This document shows positions 52,076-60,459 of a DNA stretch of 64,000 nucleotides, piece by piece; the first letter of the stretch is position 1, and every line of letters begins with the position of its first letter. Source of the DNA: Arminella tubonensis (GTDB lineage: Bacteria > Pseudomonadota > Alphaproteobacteria > Rhizobiales > Rhizobiaceae); the NCBI RefSeq assembly GCF_003240585.1, contig NZ_PCDP01000039.1:55118-119117 (forward strand). Direction: 5' to 3'. Position numbers and translations under genes: made by a program. The notes beneath the pieces were generated by a model. It was given only the letters and a program-made list of their open reading frames with translations, was not told the DNA's origin and did no database searches.

Positions 52076-52956
52076 TACGCTCTCCCCACTTCCCCGGCAC
52101 GGCGGCGCAGATAGGTCGCATACTCGGTTTTACCCATCTTTGCGGCTCTTTCCAGGATCCGGTCGGGGCTCACCCAACCCCATTCGAGGCCAATTTCCTC
52201 CGGGCATGCAATCTTGATTCCCTGCCGAAGCTCGATCGTTCGCACGAACGACGATGCATCATGCAAGCTGTCATGCGTCCCAGTATCAAGCCAGGCATAG
52301 CCACGGCCTAGCTGCTGGACATGTAGATCGCCGCGTTTAAGATAGATGTTGTTGACGGTGGTGATCTCCAGTTCGCCGCGGGCGGAAGGCTTTATGGATT
52401 TTGCGATATCGACCACATCGTTGTCGTAGAAATAAAGGCCAGTGACGGCCCAGCTGGATTTTGGAACCTCCGGCTTTTCCTCGATGGACAGGGCCTGACC
52501 CGTCGCCTTGTCAAACGCGACGACACCGTAGCGCTGCGGGTCTTCGACGTGATAGGCAAACACCGTCCCGCCCTTCTCGTTTGCCGCAGCGGTCTGGCAT
52601 ATCCTCGACAGGCCGTCGCCGAAGTAGATATTGTCACCAAGGATCATCGCCACGCTGTCGTCGCCGATGAAGTCCTGCCCAATGATGAAGGCCTCCGCCA
52701 GACCATTCGGCTGCGCCTGCTCCGCATAGCAAAATCGGACCCCAAAATCCGCTCCATCCCCCAGCAGCTTCTGGAAAAGCGGTAGATCGTGCGGTGTGGA
52801 GATGACAAGAATATCACGTATCCCCGCAAGCATGAGAACGCTCAACGGATAGTAGATCATCGGCTTGTCATAGATTGGCAGCAGCTGCTTGGACACTGCG
52901 ATCGTCAGCGGATAAAGCCGTGTGCCGCTCCCACCCGCCAATATTATACCCTTCAT
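52075..52956 (-). CDS. rfbA: Glucose-1-phosphate thymidylyltransferase
   Basis: A 293-residue nucleotidyltransferase: GIILAGGSGTRLYPLT signature, KQLLPIYDKPMIYYPLS, LGDNIYFGDGL and EEKPEVPKSSWAVTGLYFYD. It starts dTDP-L-rhamnose synthesis and is the first gene of the rfbACBD operon. It is divergent from the small gene at 53256 across about 300 bp, in which I see no further gene or clear promoter. Confidence 0.96.
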   Translation of the reverse strand: MKGIILAGGSGTRLYPLTIAVSKQLLPIYDKPMIYYPLSVLMLAGIRDILVISTPHDLPLFQKLLGDGADFGVRFCYAEQAQPNGLAEAFIIGQDFIGDDSVAMILGDNIYFGDGLSRICQTAAANEKGGTVFAYHVEDPQRYGVVAFDKATGQALSIEEKPEVPKSSWAVTGLYFYDNDVVDIAKSIKPSARGELEITTVNNIYLKRGDLHVQQLGRGYAWLDTGTHDSLHDASSFVRTIELRQGIKIACPEEIGLEWGWVSPDRILERAAKMGKTEYATYLRRRAGEVGRA

Positions 52957-53255
52957 TCAAAAGCTTCCTCGAGTAAGCGTTAGACGACCCTGGTTGTGCC
53001 GCATCGTAGAAGAGGACGCCGGTACGAGCGATGCGCTGCCTGCCCTCCCCGACAGGCGCGCCACGTCAGTTCATCCTCAGCTTCGTTACTATAGCTCGGG
53101 CCTGTCTCGAGGCTTGTATCGGTATGGCACGGGCCGCAAAGTCCGCGGCCGCCCAAATAGGATTCCATTCCTTCGGCGCGCCTATTCGGGCAAAAGCATA
53201 GCTTGCTTTTTTAGTCATTCCGGAAATGATTGTGGGGCACTCCGGGAGGAAAACC

Positions 53256-53489
53256 ATGAGCGACCAATCGGCTCTCTATCATGCCTCTGTCTACAACCAC
53301 GGCATCCGGATCGAAGACGGCGTTTTTACTTTTCCGAAGCTGAAGGCGGTCATTTTGTCGACCGCGCCGAAGACTCGCAAGGTCACGCCTGGCGATATCC
53401 TGCGCGCCGTCACCGACAGGGACGGCACGTTTGAAATGGACGGCTGGCGGATCAAGACATCGAAGATCAGCCAGACTGACCGGTTATAG
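53256..53489 (+). CDS. Small conserved-looking hypothetical protein
   Basis: A 77-residue protein of mixed charge (HASVYNHGIRIEDGVFTFPKLKAVILSTAPKTRKVTPGDILRAVTDRDG), predicted beta-rich, without a signal peptide or helix. GGGAGGA at 53244-53250 sets the ATG at 53256. A strong hairpin follows the gene. No function recognised. Confidence 0.6.
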   Translation: MSDQSALYHASVYNHGIRIEDGVFTFPKLKAVILSTAPKTRKVTPGDILRAVTDRDGTFEMDGWRIKTSKISQTDRL

Positions 53490-53521
53490 TCGCACGAAGG
53501 CGCACGGCTAGCCTCTTCTGT

Positions 53522-53549
53522 TGCCGGTGCCGGAGAGCCGGCACCGGCA
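53522..53549. terminator. 12-bp perfect stem-loop between convergent genes
   Basis: TGCCGGTGCCGG (53522-53533), loop AGAG, CCGGCACCGGCA (53538-53549). It lies between the hypothetical gene and htpG, which converge on it, and can serve both strands. No T-run is present on either side. Confidence 0.65.
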
Positions 53550-53562
53550 GTCGTCAGCAATC

Positions 53563-55458
53563 TTATCCCTTCAATGCGCGCTCGAATACGCGCGCGAGCC
53601 GCTCCGCAAAGGCGCGCGGATTTTCCGGCTTGTCGCCATCCAGAACACGCGCCTGATCGAGAAGCAGTTGCACGGCATCCTCGCGGAAAGCGGCGTCTTC
53701 AACCGACGTCCCCGCAATCGCCCTGATCAACGCGTGATCCGGGTTGATTTCCAAAACCGGTTTTGCTGCGGCATCCAGTCGGCCGGCGCCCTGAAGGATC
53801 TTTTCCAGCTGGCGATCCGGGCCATGTTCGGGCGCAACCAGGCAGACAGCGCTTTCCGTCAGGCGATCCGACGCACGCACGTCCGACACCGCTTCCCCGA
53901 GGGCCGACTTTGCAAATGCGATCAGATTGCCGACGTCTTCAGTGGTTTCCGCCTTTGTCGGGGCGGCGCCGTCCGGCTTTGCAATCTGATCGAGATCGGC
54001 GGCGCCCTGACTGACCGACTTGAAGGACTTGCCCTCGAAATCCGGTGCATTCGTCACCCAGAAACTGTCGACTGGATCCGTCAGCAGGAGAACTTCGATG
54101 CCGCGGGCACGGAACCCCTCGATCTGCGGGGAAGACCTCAGCTGCTCGAGATTGCTGCCGGCCAGATAGTAGATCGCCGTCTGCCCCTGGTTCATATCCT
54201 TGATATAGTCTGCCAGTGACCGGAAGCCGGCCGCTCCCGCGGTGCTGCGGAAGCGCGACAGCGCCATCAGTTGCGCCCGACGCTCGTAATCCTCGTAGAT
54301 ACCTTCCTTCAGCACCGTGCCGAACGCTTCCCAGACCTTGATAAAAGCCTCGGCGTCATTCTCGCCAAGCTTTTCAAGGCTGGTCAGGATGCGGCTCGTC
54401 AGCCCCTTGCGGATCGCCGCGAGGATCGGGCTCTCCTGGATCATTTCGCGCGAAACGTTTAGCGGCAGATCCGACGTATCGATCAAGCCTCTGATAAAAC
54501 GGAGGTAGCGCGGCAGCAGCTCGGCATCGTCGGTAATGAAGACGCGCTTGACGTAGAGCTTGATGCGGCCCTTACGGTCCGGATCGAAAAGGTCGAAAGG
54601 CTGGGAACCGGGGACGAAAGCAAGCGCTGTATACTCGTGCCGCCCTTCGGCGCGGAAATGCACCGTGACGGCGGGTTCATCGTACTGGCCGGAAATGCCG
54701 CGGTAGAAATCGTTGTATTCGTCCTTGGTGATTTCGCTCTTCGGCTTCGTCCAGAGCGCCGACCCGTCGGTCACCTCAACAGCCTCGGCACCGGGCTTTT
54801 CGACGATGTAGATCGGAACGGGCACATGGCCGGACTGCTCCTTGACGATCCGCTCGATCGTCCAGCGCGATGTATAGGTTTTCGCATCCTCCATCAGATG
54901 GAGCATGATCCGGGTGCCCCGCGCCGGTGCGTCGGCGATATCGGCCGGTCCGACCGTATAGCTGCCCTTGCCGTCCGAGGACCACAACCAGGCCTCGTCC
55001 GATCCCGCACGGCGCGAGATCACATCCACGCGATCGGCGACCATGAAGGCGGAATAGAAGCCGACGCCGAACTGGCCGATCAGCTGTGCGCCCTCTTTCT
55101 CCTTGGCAGCCTCCACGCGCTCCATGAAGGCGCGCGTTCCGGAGCGGGCAATCGTACCCAGTGCCTCGGCCATCTCGTCGTGGCTCATGCCGATGCCGTT
55201 GTCCTCAAGCACCAGGCGCAGATTTTCTTCGTCCAACAAGACGGTCATTCGTGCGGGCTGATCATCGGACAGCAAGCCGGGGGAGGTAATGGCCTCATAG
55301 CGCAGCTTTTCGCAGGCGTCGGCGCCATTCGAAATCAGTTCGCGTAGGAACACATCCTTGTCGGTATAGACCGAGTGCACCATCATATGCAGAAGCCTGG
55401 CGACATCGGCCTCGAAAACATGCTGTTTCGGTGTGCTATCGCTGGTGTTCGTCGTCAT
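53563..55458 (-). CDS. htpG: Molecular chaperone HtpG (Hsp90)
   Basis: A 631-residue Hsp90. The N-terminal GHKL ATPase domain shows FLRELISNGADACEKLRY, LEDNGIGMSHDE, IARSGT and GQFGVGFYSAFMVAD; the middle domain has the catalytic Arg in YLRFIRGLIDTSDLPLNVSREMIQ. It folds and remodels client proteins in the cytoplasm. The frame is open 26 codons further, but the ATG at 55458 gives the family N-terminus. A heat-shock-type promoter lies upstream. Confidence 0.97.
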   Translation of the reverse strand: MTTNTSDSTPKQHVFEADVARLLHMMVHSVYTDKDVFLRELISNGADACEKLRYEAITSPGLLSDDQPARMTVLLDEENLRLVLEDNGIGMSHDEMAEALGTIARSGTRAFMERVEAAKEKEGAQLIGQFGVGFYSAFMVADRVDVISRRAGSDEAWLWSSDGKGSYTVGPADIADAPARGTRIMLHLMEDAKTYTSRWTIERIVKEQSGHVPVPIYIVEKPGAEAVEVTDGSALWTKPKSEITKDEYNDFYRGISGQYDEPAVTVHFRAEGRHEYTALAFVPGSQPFDLFDPDRKGRIKLYVKRVFITDDAELLPRYLRFIRGLIDTSDLPLNVSREMIQESPILAAIRKGLTSRILTSLEKLGENDAEAFIKVWEAFGTVLKEGIYEDYERRAQLMALSRFRSTAGAAGFRSLADYIKDMNQGQTAIYYLAGSNLEQLRSSPQIEGFRARGIEVLLLTDPVDSFWVTNAPDFEGKSFKSVSQGAADLDQIAKPDGAAPTKAETTEDVGNLIAFAKSALGEAVSDVRASDRLTESAVCLVAPEHGPDRQLEKILQGAGRLDAAAKPVLEINPDHALIRAIAGTSVEDAAFREDAVQLLLDQARVLDGDKPENPRAFAERLARVFERALKG

Positions 55459-55485
55459 CTGATGTCCTCGATCTGTCTTTGCGCG

Positions 55486-55532
55486 TTCAAGTGGCGATTT
55501 CAAGTGGCAAAACGGCGACAAGATTTCAAGTG
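55486..55532 (-). promoter_or_regulatory. RpoH-like promoter of htpG within three TTCAAGTG repeats
   Basis: On the minus strand CTTGAA (within CACTTGAA, plus 55525-55532) is followed after 17 bp by CCACTT (plus 55502-55507), a fit to the rhizobial RpoH consensus CTTGAA-N16/17-CCANNT. CACTTGAA occurs two more times toward the gene (plus 55499-55506 and 55486-55493); the three copies are 26 and 13 bp apart. Confidence 0.6.
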
Positions 55533-55617
55533 CCAAAATGGACAGGTGTGGGCCGCCAGCCTCACGGGCTGTAACCTTCAGTTTGAAAGCGTTACTACCG
55601 CTCCGATCTGTTTTTTG

Positions 55618-55642
55618 GGAACAACAGGAAGGCGCTGCCGTT
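55618..55642 (+). promoter_or_regulatory. EcfG-type promoter of the DUF1236 gene
   Basis: GGAAC (55618-55622), 17 bp, GTT (55640-55642), 35 bp before the ATG. Confidence 0.65.
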
Positions 55643-55677
55643 CACCTCCTGCAACTTTCGAGCTAAGGAGAAACAAA

Positions 55678-56076
55678 ATGTACAAGGCCCTGCTTGTCTC
55701 AGGCGCAATGGCGCTTGCATCCCTTTCCACGAATGCCATCGCTGCCAATGGCGCCGTTACGGGCGCAGTCGGCGGTGCTGCAACAGGCGCTATTATCGGT
55801 GGCCCGGTCGGTGCAGCCGTGGGCGGTGTCGCCGGTGCGGTAACAGGCGCAGTGCTTGATCCCCCGCCGCGCGAGGTCGTCACCTATGTCCGCCAGCAAC
55901 CGGCTCCGGCAACGACCGCAGTCATCGAAGATCCCATTGAAGTCGGAAGGCCCATCCCAGGCGAAGTCGAGATCGTTCCCATTCCCGACAATCCGCACTA
56001 CGCCTATGCGATCGTCAACAACCAGCGCGTTATCGTCGAACCCCAAAGTCACAAGGTGATCGAGGTCATACGATAA
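55678..56076 (+). CDS. Exported DUF1236 protein with glycine-zipper segment
   Basis: A 132-residue secreted protein. The signal peptide (ALLVSGAMALASLSTNAIA) is followed by a Gly/Ala-rich zipper (GAVTGAVGGAATGAIIGGPVGAAVGG, ~25-60) that may insert into a membrane, and the C-terminal DUF1236 domain (YAIVNNQRVIVEPQSHKVIEVI). It is likely a periplasmic or envelope protein. It has an EcfG-type promoter and a hairpin terminator, so it is a one-gene stress unit. Confidence 0.8.
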   Translation: MYKALLVSGAMALASLSTNAIAANGAVTGAVGGAATGAIIGGPVGAAVGGVAGAVTGAVLDPPPREVVTYVRQQPAPATTAVIEDPIEVGRPIPGEVEIVPIPDNPHYAYAIVNNQRVIVEPQSHKVIEVIR

Positions 56077-56090
56077 GTAGCCTGAGCGAT

Positions 56091-56118
56091 TGAGAACCTC
56101 GCATCAGCGGGGTTCTCA
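56091..56118 (+). terminator. 12-bp stem-loop after the DUF1236 gene
   Basis: TGAGAACCTCGC (56091-56102), loop ATCA, GCGGGGTTCTCA (56107-56118) with one G-U pair, 14 bp after the stop. It separates the DUF1236 gene from ku; a full T-run is absent. Confidence 0.65.
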
Positions 56119-56144
56119 TTGCATCTGGAACAAGGAGAGGCACG

Positions 56145-56942
56145 ATGCCGCAGCGGTTCTGGAAGGGTTACCTGAAGCTCTCGCTGGTGACCTGCGCCGT
56201 GTCATTGCTGCCGGCTACCTCCGAAAACAGCAAGATCCGCTTTCACGTCCTCAATCGTGCCACCCGCAATCGCGTCGAGAGCCACTATATCGATTCCGTC
56301 ACGGGCAAGGCTGTTGCCGAAGAAGACGAGGTCAAGGGCTACCCGCGCGGCGAGAATGACTATGTCCTGCTTGAAGACGACGAGATCGACGCAGTGGCTT
56401 TGGAGAGCACGCGCACCATCGACATAGACACCTTCGTCGCCAATGATTCCATTGACTGGATCTGGTACGACAAGCCGCACTTCCTGATCGCAGAAGACAA
56501 GGTCGGAATGGAGGCGTTCTGCGTCATCCGCGACGCCATGGCGGCAAGCAAGGTGGTGGGCATCGCCCGGCTTGTGCTCTATAGGCGGGAGCGTGCCGTG
56601 CTGCTGGAACCGGCCGGGCGGGGAATCATACTTTGGACGCTGCGCTACGGCGACGAGGTCCGTACCCCCGACAAGGCCCTTGAAACAAAGGAAAAACCTG
56701 ATGCTGAGAGCCTTTCCCTGATGAAGAAGCTGGTGCAGCGTCGCACCGAGAAATGGTCTCCCGCTCTGACCGAGGATCCTGTCGAGAATCGCCTTGCGGA
56801 CATCGTAGAAGCCAAGAAGCAGGGCCGGAAAAAGAAGCCTGAACCTGCAAAGAAGCCCACGGCCCCGACGGGCGGCAACGTCATCGACATCATGGACGCA
56901 CTCAGGAAGAGCGTCGCCTCGCAGGAGCGGCGATCAAAATAG
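56145..56942 (+). CDS. ku: Ku protein (non-homologous end joining), first copy
   Basis: A 265-residue bacterial Ku with the core beta-barrel fold (FWKGYLKLSLVTCAVSLLPA, FHVLNRATRNRVESHYID, GENDYVLLEDDEIDAVALESTRTID). It forms a ring-shaped homodimer on DNA ends and recruits LigD. The C-terminus is Lys/Pro-rich with a conserved NVIDIMDALRKS helix. AAGGAGAGG precedes the ATG. It converges on the ligD-pol gene; a second ku lies beyond that gene, so heterodimers are possible. Confidence 0.95.
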   Translation: MPQRFWKGYLKLSLVTCAVSLLPATSENSKIRFHVLNRATRNRVESHYIDSVTGKAVAEEDEVKGYPRGENDYVLLEDDEIDAVALESTRTIDIDTFVANDSIDWIWYDKPHFLIAEDKVGMEAFCVIRDAMAASKVVGIARLVLYRRERAVLLEPAGRGIILWTLRYGDEVRTPDKALETKEKPDAESLSLMKKLVQRRTEKWSPALTEDPVENRLADIVEAKKQGRKKKPEPAKKPTAPTGGNVIDIMDALRKSVASQERRSK

Positions 56943-56944
56943 GG

Positions 56945-57844
56945 TCAATGCGCCTTCGCCTTCGGCAGCGGCTTGGCAGCCTTGAAAAAACGCTCCCACG
57001 GATCGACCGACTGCGCAGCCAAATGTGCGGGGACATTGTTGACATTGAAGTCGGCCGGGCCACCCACTTCCTCCAATTGATCCCACGAAAGCGGCATCGA
57101 GACAGGGGCGCCCGGTCTTGCCCGTGGCGAATAGGCGGCGACCGCCGTGTTGCCGCGGCCGTTGCGCAGATAGTCGATAAAGATCTTGCCGACGCGCTTG
57201 TCCTTGGCGGCGGTGGCCAGAAATTTTTCCGGATGATCGGCACTCATGCTTTCCGCCATCGCGGCAGCAAACTCCTTGACGTCCGGCCACGATGCTGCGG
57301 GTGTTAGTGGCGCGACTACATGCAGACCTTTTCCGCCTGACGTCTTTACGAAGGATGCAAGGCCGGATGCAGCGAAATGTTTTCTGAGCTGTTGGGCAGC
57401 AGCAATCACCTCCGGCCAGCCGACATCTTCTGCGGGATCGAGATCCATCGTGATCATGTCGGGACGCGCCCAATGGTCTGTCGTCGTCCCCCAGGGATGA
57501 ATTTCCAGGGCGGCAGACTGAACAAGCGCGATCAGCCCGTCGAAATCCTTGATGCGCAGCAGCTTTTCTCCATTTTTGTCCTCCGGATCGGCGATCTGCT
57601 CGATATGCGGGTTGATCCCTTTCCATGCATGCTTTTGGAAAAACTTCGGCCCGTCGATGCCATCCGGGCATCGCATCAGCGCTAGCGGACGATGAACAAC
57701 GAACGGCGCCATAAGAGGCCAAACCTGCGCGTAATAGTCCGCCAAGTGCTGCTTCGTTACACCCTTGCCCGGCCAGTAGACCCGATCGGGATGCGTCAAT
57801 TGGACAGAAGATTTCGAAAGCGTTTGGGCCAAAGTCTTTCCCAC
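56945..57844 (-). CDS. Stand-alone LigD polymerase domain
   Basis: A 299-residue archaeo-eukaryotic-primase-type polymerase: HPDRVYWPGKGVTKQHLADYY, the catalytic DLDP (ITMDLDPAEDVGW), SGGKGLHVVAPL and ATAAKDKRVGKIFIDYLRNGRGNTAV. It fills gaps during end joining. No ligase or phosphoesterase domain is attached, so ligation must come from another LigD. It starts with GTG (57842-57844), 87 bp downstream of the second ku gene on the same strand. Confidence 0.93.
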   Translation of the reverse strand: MGKTLAQTLSKSSVQLTHPDRVYWPGKGVTKQHLADYYAQVWPLMAPFVVHRPLALMRCPDGIDGPKFFQKHAWKGINPHIEQIADPEDKNGEKLLRIKDFDGLIALVQSAALEIHPWGTTTDHWARPDMITMDLDPAEDVGWPEVIAAAQQLRKHFAASGLASFVKTSGGKGLHVVAPLTPAASWPDVKEFAAAMAESMSADHPEKFLATAAKDKRVGKIFIDYLRNGRGNTAVAAYSPRARPGAPVSMPLSWDQLEEVGGPADFNVNNVPAHLAAQSVDPWERFFKAAKPLPKAKAH

Positions 57845-57931
57845 GGCATCCCCCTGATCCTGTTGTCAACTTCGAAACCGCAACCAGAGACTTACCACTG
57901 CAGCCTCAGCTTGAAATCGGCGCCGGTCGGC

Positions 57932-58786
57932 TTAGCTCGCCTTGCGTCGCCGCTCAGGTCCTTTTGGGGACTTTGCGGTCCTTGAGGACTTCGGTTTGGC
58001 CTTGGCCCTGTCGGCAACACCGGCACTTTCGCGCAAGGCCTGCATGAGGTCGATGACTTTTCCTTCAGCCGCCGGCCGTGGCTTCGGTATCGGCTTGCCT
58101 TCGACCTTGGCCTTGACCAGTTCGACGAGGGCCGCCTCGTAGCGGTCTTCATAGTCTGCCGGTTCGAATGTTCCGCGCTTCGTTGAGATGATATGATTGG
58201 CAAGGTCAAGCATTTCCGCTGTTGCCTTGACCTCTGGAATATCCTTGAAGGCATCCTCGGCGGAGCGCACTTCATACTCGAAGTTCAACATCGTCGCAAT
58301 CAATCCGTCCTCATGCGGCCGCACCAACAGCGTACGATAGCGACGAAACAAGACGGCATGGGCAAGGGCAGCCACCTTGCCGTTTCGCAAGGTCTCGGCG
58401 ATCAAGCCCATGACCCCCTCAGCAGCGCTATCGGCCGGTGCCAGATAGTAAGGCTTGTCGAAATAAAGTTTGTCGATATCCTCGGCGCTGATGAAGCTTT
58501 TGACCGTAATGATCTTGTCACTGTCGGGAATGATCGACGCCAGTTCATCGCTCTCGACGATGATATAGTCGCCGTCTTCCAGCCTATATCCCTTGACCTG
58601 ATCCTCGCGTCCGACGGGCTTGCCCGTCTCGCTGTCGACAAACTGGCGTTCGACGCGATTGTGGGTCTTGCGGTTGACGATATTGAGGGAAATCCGATCC
58701 GAGGAGGAGACGGCCGAATAAAGCCCCACCGCACAGCTGAGTTCGTCGATCTTCAAATGGCCTTTCCAGCTCGCTCGCGTCGCCAT
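57932..58786 (-). CDS. ku: Ku protein, second copy
   Basis: A 284-residue Ku (WKGHLKIDELSCAVGLYSAVSSSDRISLNIVNRKTHNRVERQFVD, EDGDYIIVESDELASIIPDSDKIITVKSFI). Its tail ends in a Lys/Arg/Pro-rich stretch. It starts directly after the DUF2188 gene with no spacer and is followed by ligD-pol, so the three are one operon. Together with the convergent ku this gives a Ku pair like Ku3/Ku4 of Sinorhizobium meliloti. Confidence 0.95.
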   Translation of the reverse strand: MATRASWKGHLKIDELSCAVGLYSAVSSSDRISLNIVNRKTHNRVERQFVDSETGKPVGREDQVKGYRLEDGDYIIVESDELASIIPDSDKIITVKSFISAEDIDKLYFDKPYYLAPADSAAEGVMGLIAETLRNGKVAALAHAVLFRRYRTLLVRPHEDGLIATMLNFEYEVRSAEDAFKDIPEVKATAEMLDLANHIISTKRGTFEPADYEDRYEAALVELVKAKVEGKPIPKPRPAAEGKVIDLMQALRESAGVADRAKAKPKSSRTAKSPKGPERRRKAS

Positions 58787-58987
58787 TCAACTTCCGCCTA
58801 TTCGCCGCCGCGTTGCGGGACGTTCCCGCACCATAGCACCGCCATCGCTGGTCTTCTGTCGCGATGCCGCGCTTTTCGCGCCCATAACTGCGCCCTGTCG
58901 CGAGGCGTAGGTCTCCGACAGCGTTTCTCCCAATTTGTAAGCCCAGCCACCGTCATGCTCGACGATTTGGTATGTTATATAGGCCAT
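58787..58987 (-). CDS. DUF2188-like small protein
   Basis: A 66-residue protein with YQIVEHDGGWAYKLGETLSETYASRQGAVMGAKSAASRQ, the pattern of DUF2188 proteins. The function is unknown; such proteins often lie in stress-controlled clusters. The frame extends upstream, but the ATG at 58987 starts at the domain. It lies between the 59022 gene and ku. Confidence 0.75.
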   Translation of the reverse strand: MAYITYQIVEHDGGWAYKLGETLSETYASRQGAVMGAKSAASRQKTSDGGAMVRERPATRRRIGGS

Positions 58988-59021
58988 GGTGCAAATCCTC
59001 GCACTGGGCGGCACGTTGTCC

Positions 59022-59282
59022 CTATCGCGCGACCTTCTTTCGACGGCAATCGAGCGCGATGATCTTTTCAACCGCCGCCACGTCTTCGCTGGTGACGACG
59101 GAGACCGGGTCGCCGGCGATTGCTTCGAGAACGTCGCTTGAAAGTCCGCCATTGCGGATGACCCCTTCCAGGGTCTCGCGCGTCTCCCGCTCCGCCTTCA
59201 ATTCCGCATAGAGCGCGACGATCAATCGGTCGCGAACGTCCATTCCTGAAATTCTAGGCTCGACCTTGCGAACATTCGCCAT
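59022..59282 (-). CDS. Hypothetical protein heading the ku-ligD operon
   Basis: An 86-residue protein, helical and hydrophilic (MDVRDRLIVALYAELKAERETRETLEGVIRNG), with a weakly acidic C-terminal part. No family recognised. The first frame start is 59309; ATG at 59282 and 59243 are alternatives. It is the first gene after an EcfG-type promoter. Confidence 0.5.
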   Translation of the reverse strand: MANVRKVEPRISGMDVRDRLIVALYAELKAERETRETLEGVIRNGGLSSDVLEAIAGDPVSVVTSEDVAAVEKIIALDCRRKKVAR

Positions 59283-59313
59283 CGGATGTCTCGAATTGTG
59301 CTTCAACATTCAA

Positions 59314-59338
59314 AACCGCTTCGTGACCTAAAGGTTCC
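59314..59338 (-). promoter_or_regulatory. EcfG-type promoter of the DUF2188-ku-ligD operon
   Basis: Minus-strand GGAAC (plus 59334-59338) and GTT (plus 59314-59316), 17 bp apart, just upstream of the gene at 59282. Confidence 0.65.
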
Positions 59339-59395
59339 GAATGCGGCCCGGTCGGCCGAGAAACACCGACCCTGGTGACCTTTTCGAGATGAAGA

Positions 59396-60448
59396 CTATG
59401 ACGCCCTCTGCAGCGCCGCATCCTGTGTCGCTTCCTCGCTCGCGTTGACCAGGAAATCCAGAAGACGGTTTTCATCGGCCCGCAGACCGCGTAGTGGTTC
59501 CACCAGCGGCCTGGTTTCGACAATCGTGAAATCGTAGTCCTTGTCGGCCAATGCAATGATGGCGGGATGGATGTAGCTGGAGCGACAGACAGCCGGCGTA
59601 TTGTGAAGAACGGTTGCTGCCGCCTGGCACATCTGTCGAATCGAAGGCCGCTTGCCTTGTTGTACCGCGCTGCGGGCAGTGCCGAAAGCGGCAAGGCTTC
59701 CGGCCCATGTCCGGAACGTCTTTGCGGAAACGGAAATCCCGGCGATCTCGGCGAGATAGCCGTTGAGCCTGCCAGAGTCGATCGGCCTCAACAGCCCGTT
59801 TTCATCCTTCCAGGCGAACAGCTGCCGACCGGGCAGGTCAGCAATCTCTTCCAGTATTCGTTGCAACCGAGGGTGTTTCAGGCTGCGCTGGATGCGCTTG
59901 CCGCCCTTTGCCTTGAAGCGGAGTTCTATGCTGCCGTCCGTAAGCTTCAAATGCCGTTTCAGGAGCGTCGTTGCGCCATAGGTGCCGTTCTGCTCGACAT
60001 AGGTTCGGTTGCCGACGCGCAGATGCGCCGCGTCCAGCAAGGTCGCCAGCGCGGCAAGAACGCCGTTCACATCTTCCAAGCCGGCGTCCAGATGACGCAT
60101 CACGGCGCGGCGGATCTTCGGGAGGGCGTGGCCGAAATCGATCAGCTGGTGGAACTTCTCGCTGCTGCGCAGCGACGACCAGTTCTTGTGATAGCGATAT
60201 TGCTTTCGCCCACGGGCATCGAGGCCCGTCGCCTGGAGGTGGCCGTTGTCCTGCAGGCAGATCCAGACGTCCCGATAGGCAGGCGGCAGTCCAAGCGACG
60301 CTATCCGCCGCCTTTGAGCCTCATCGCCGAGCAGGCTGCCGTCAGGCAGCTTGTAACAAAACCCCTTGCCTTTTCGAAGCCGGCGAATGCCGGGTTCGGT
60401 GTCGCTGACATAGATGAGCCCCAATTCTTCGATCAGCAGTTCGCTCAT
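59396..60448 (-). CDS. DNA topoisomerase IB
   Basis: A 350-residue type IB topoisomerase. N-terminal domain residues ~1-80; catalytic domain with VGNRTYVEQNGTYGATTLLKRHL, KGGKRI, FRTWAGSLAAF and the nucleophile Tyr in SSYIHPAII. It relaxes supercoils of both signs through a 3'-phosphotyrosine. It starts 11 bp after the glgX stop, so it is likely read from the glgX transcript. Confidence 0.92.
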   Translation of the reverse strand: MSELLIEELGLIYVSDTEPGIRRLRKGKGFCYKLPDGSLLGDEAQRRRIASLGLPPAYRDVWICLQDNGHLQATGLDARGRKQYRYHKNWSSLRSSEKFHQLIDFGHALPKIRRAVMRHLDAGLEDVNGVLAALATLLDAAHLRVGNRTYVEQNGTYGATTLLKRHLKLTDGSIELRFKAKGGKRIQRSLKHPRLQRILEEIADLPGRQLFAWKDENGLLRPIDSGRLNGYLAEIAGISVSAKTFRTWAGSLAAFGTARSAVQQGKRPSIRQMCQAAATVLHNTPAVCRSSYIHPAIIALADKDYDFTIVETRPLVEPLRGLRADENRLLDFLVNASEEATQDAALQRAS

Positions 60449-60459
60449 TGATATACCGA

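Noticed and set aside
53226..53255. The earlier in-frame ATT/ATG-type start of the 53256 gene
   Set aside because: GGGAGGA at 53244-53250 is placed correctly for the ATG at 53256.
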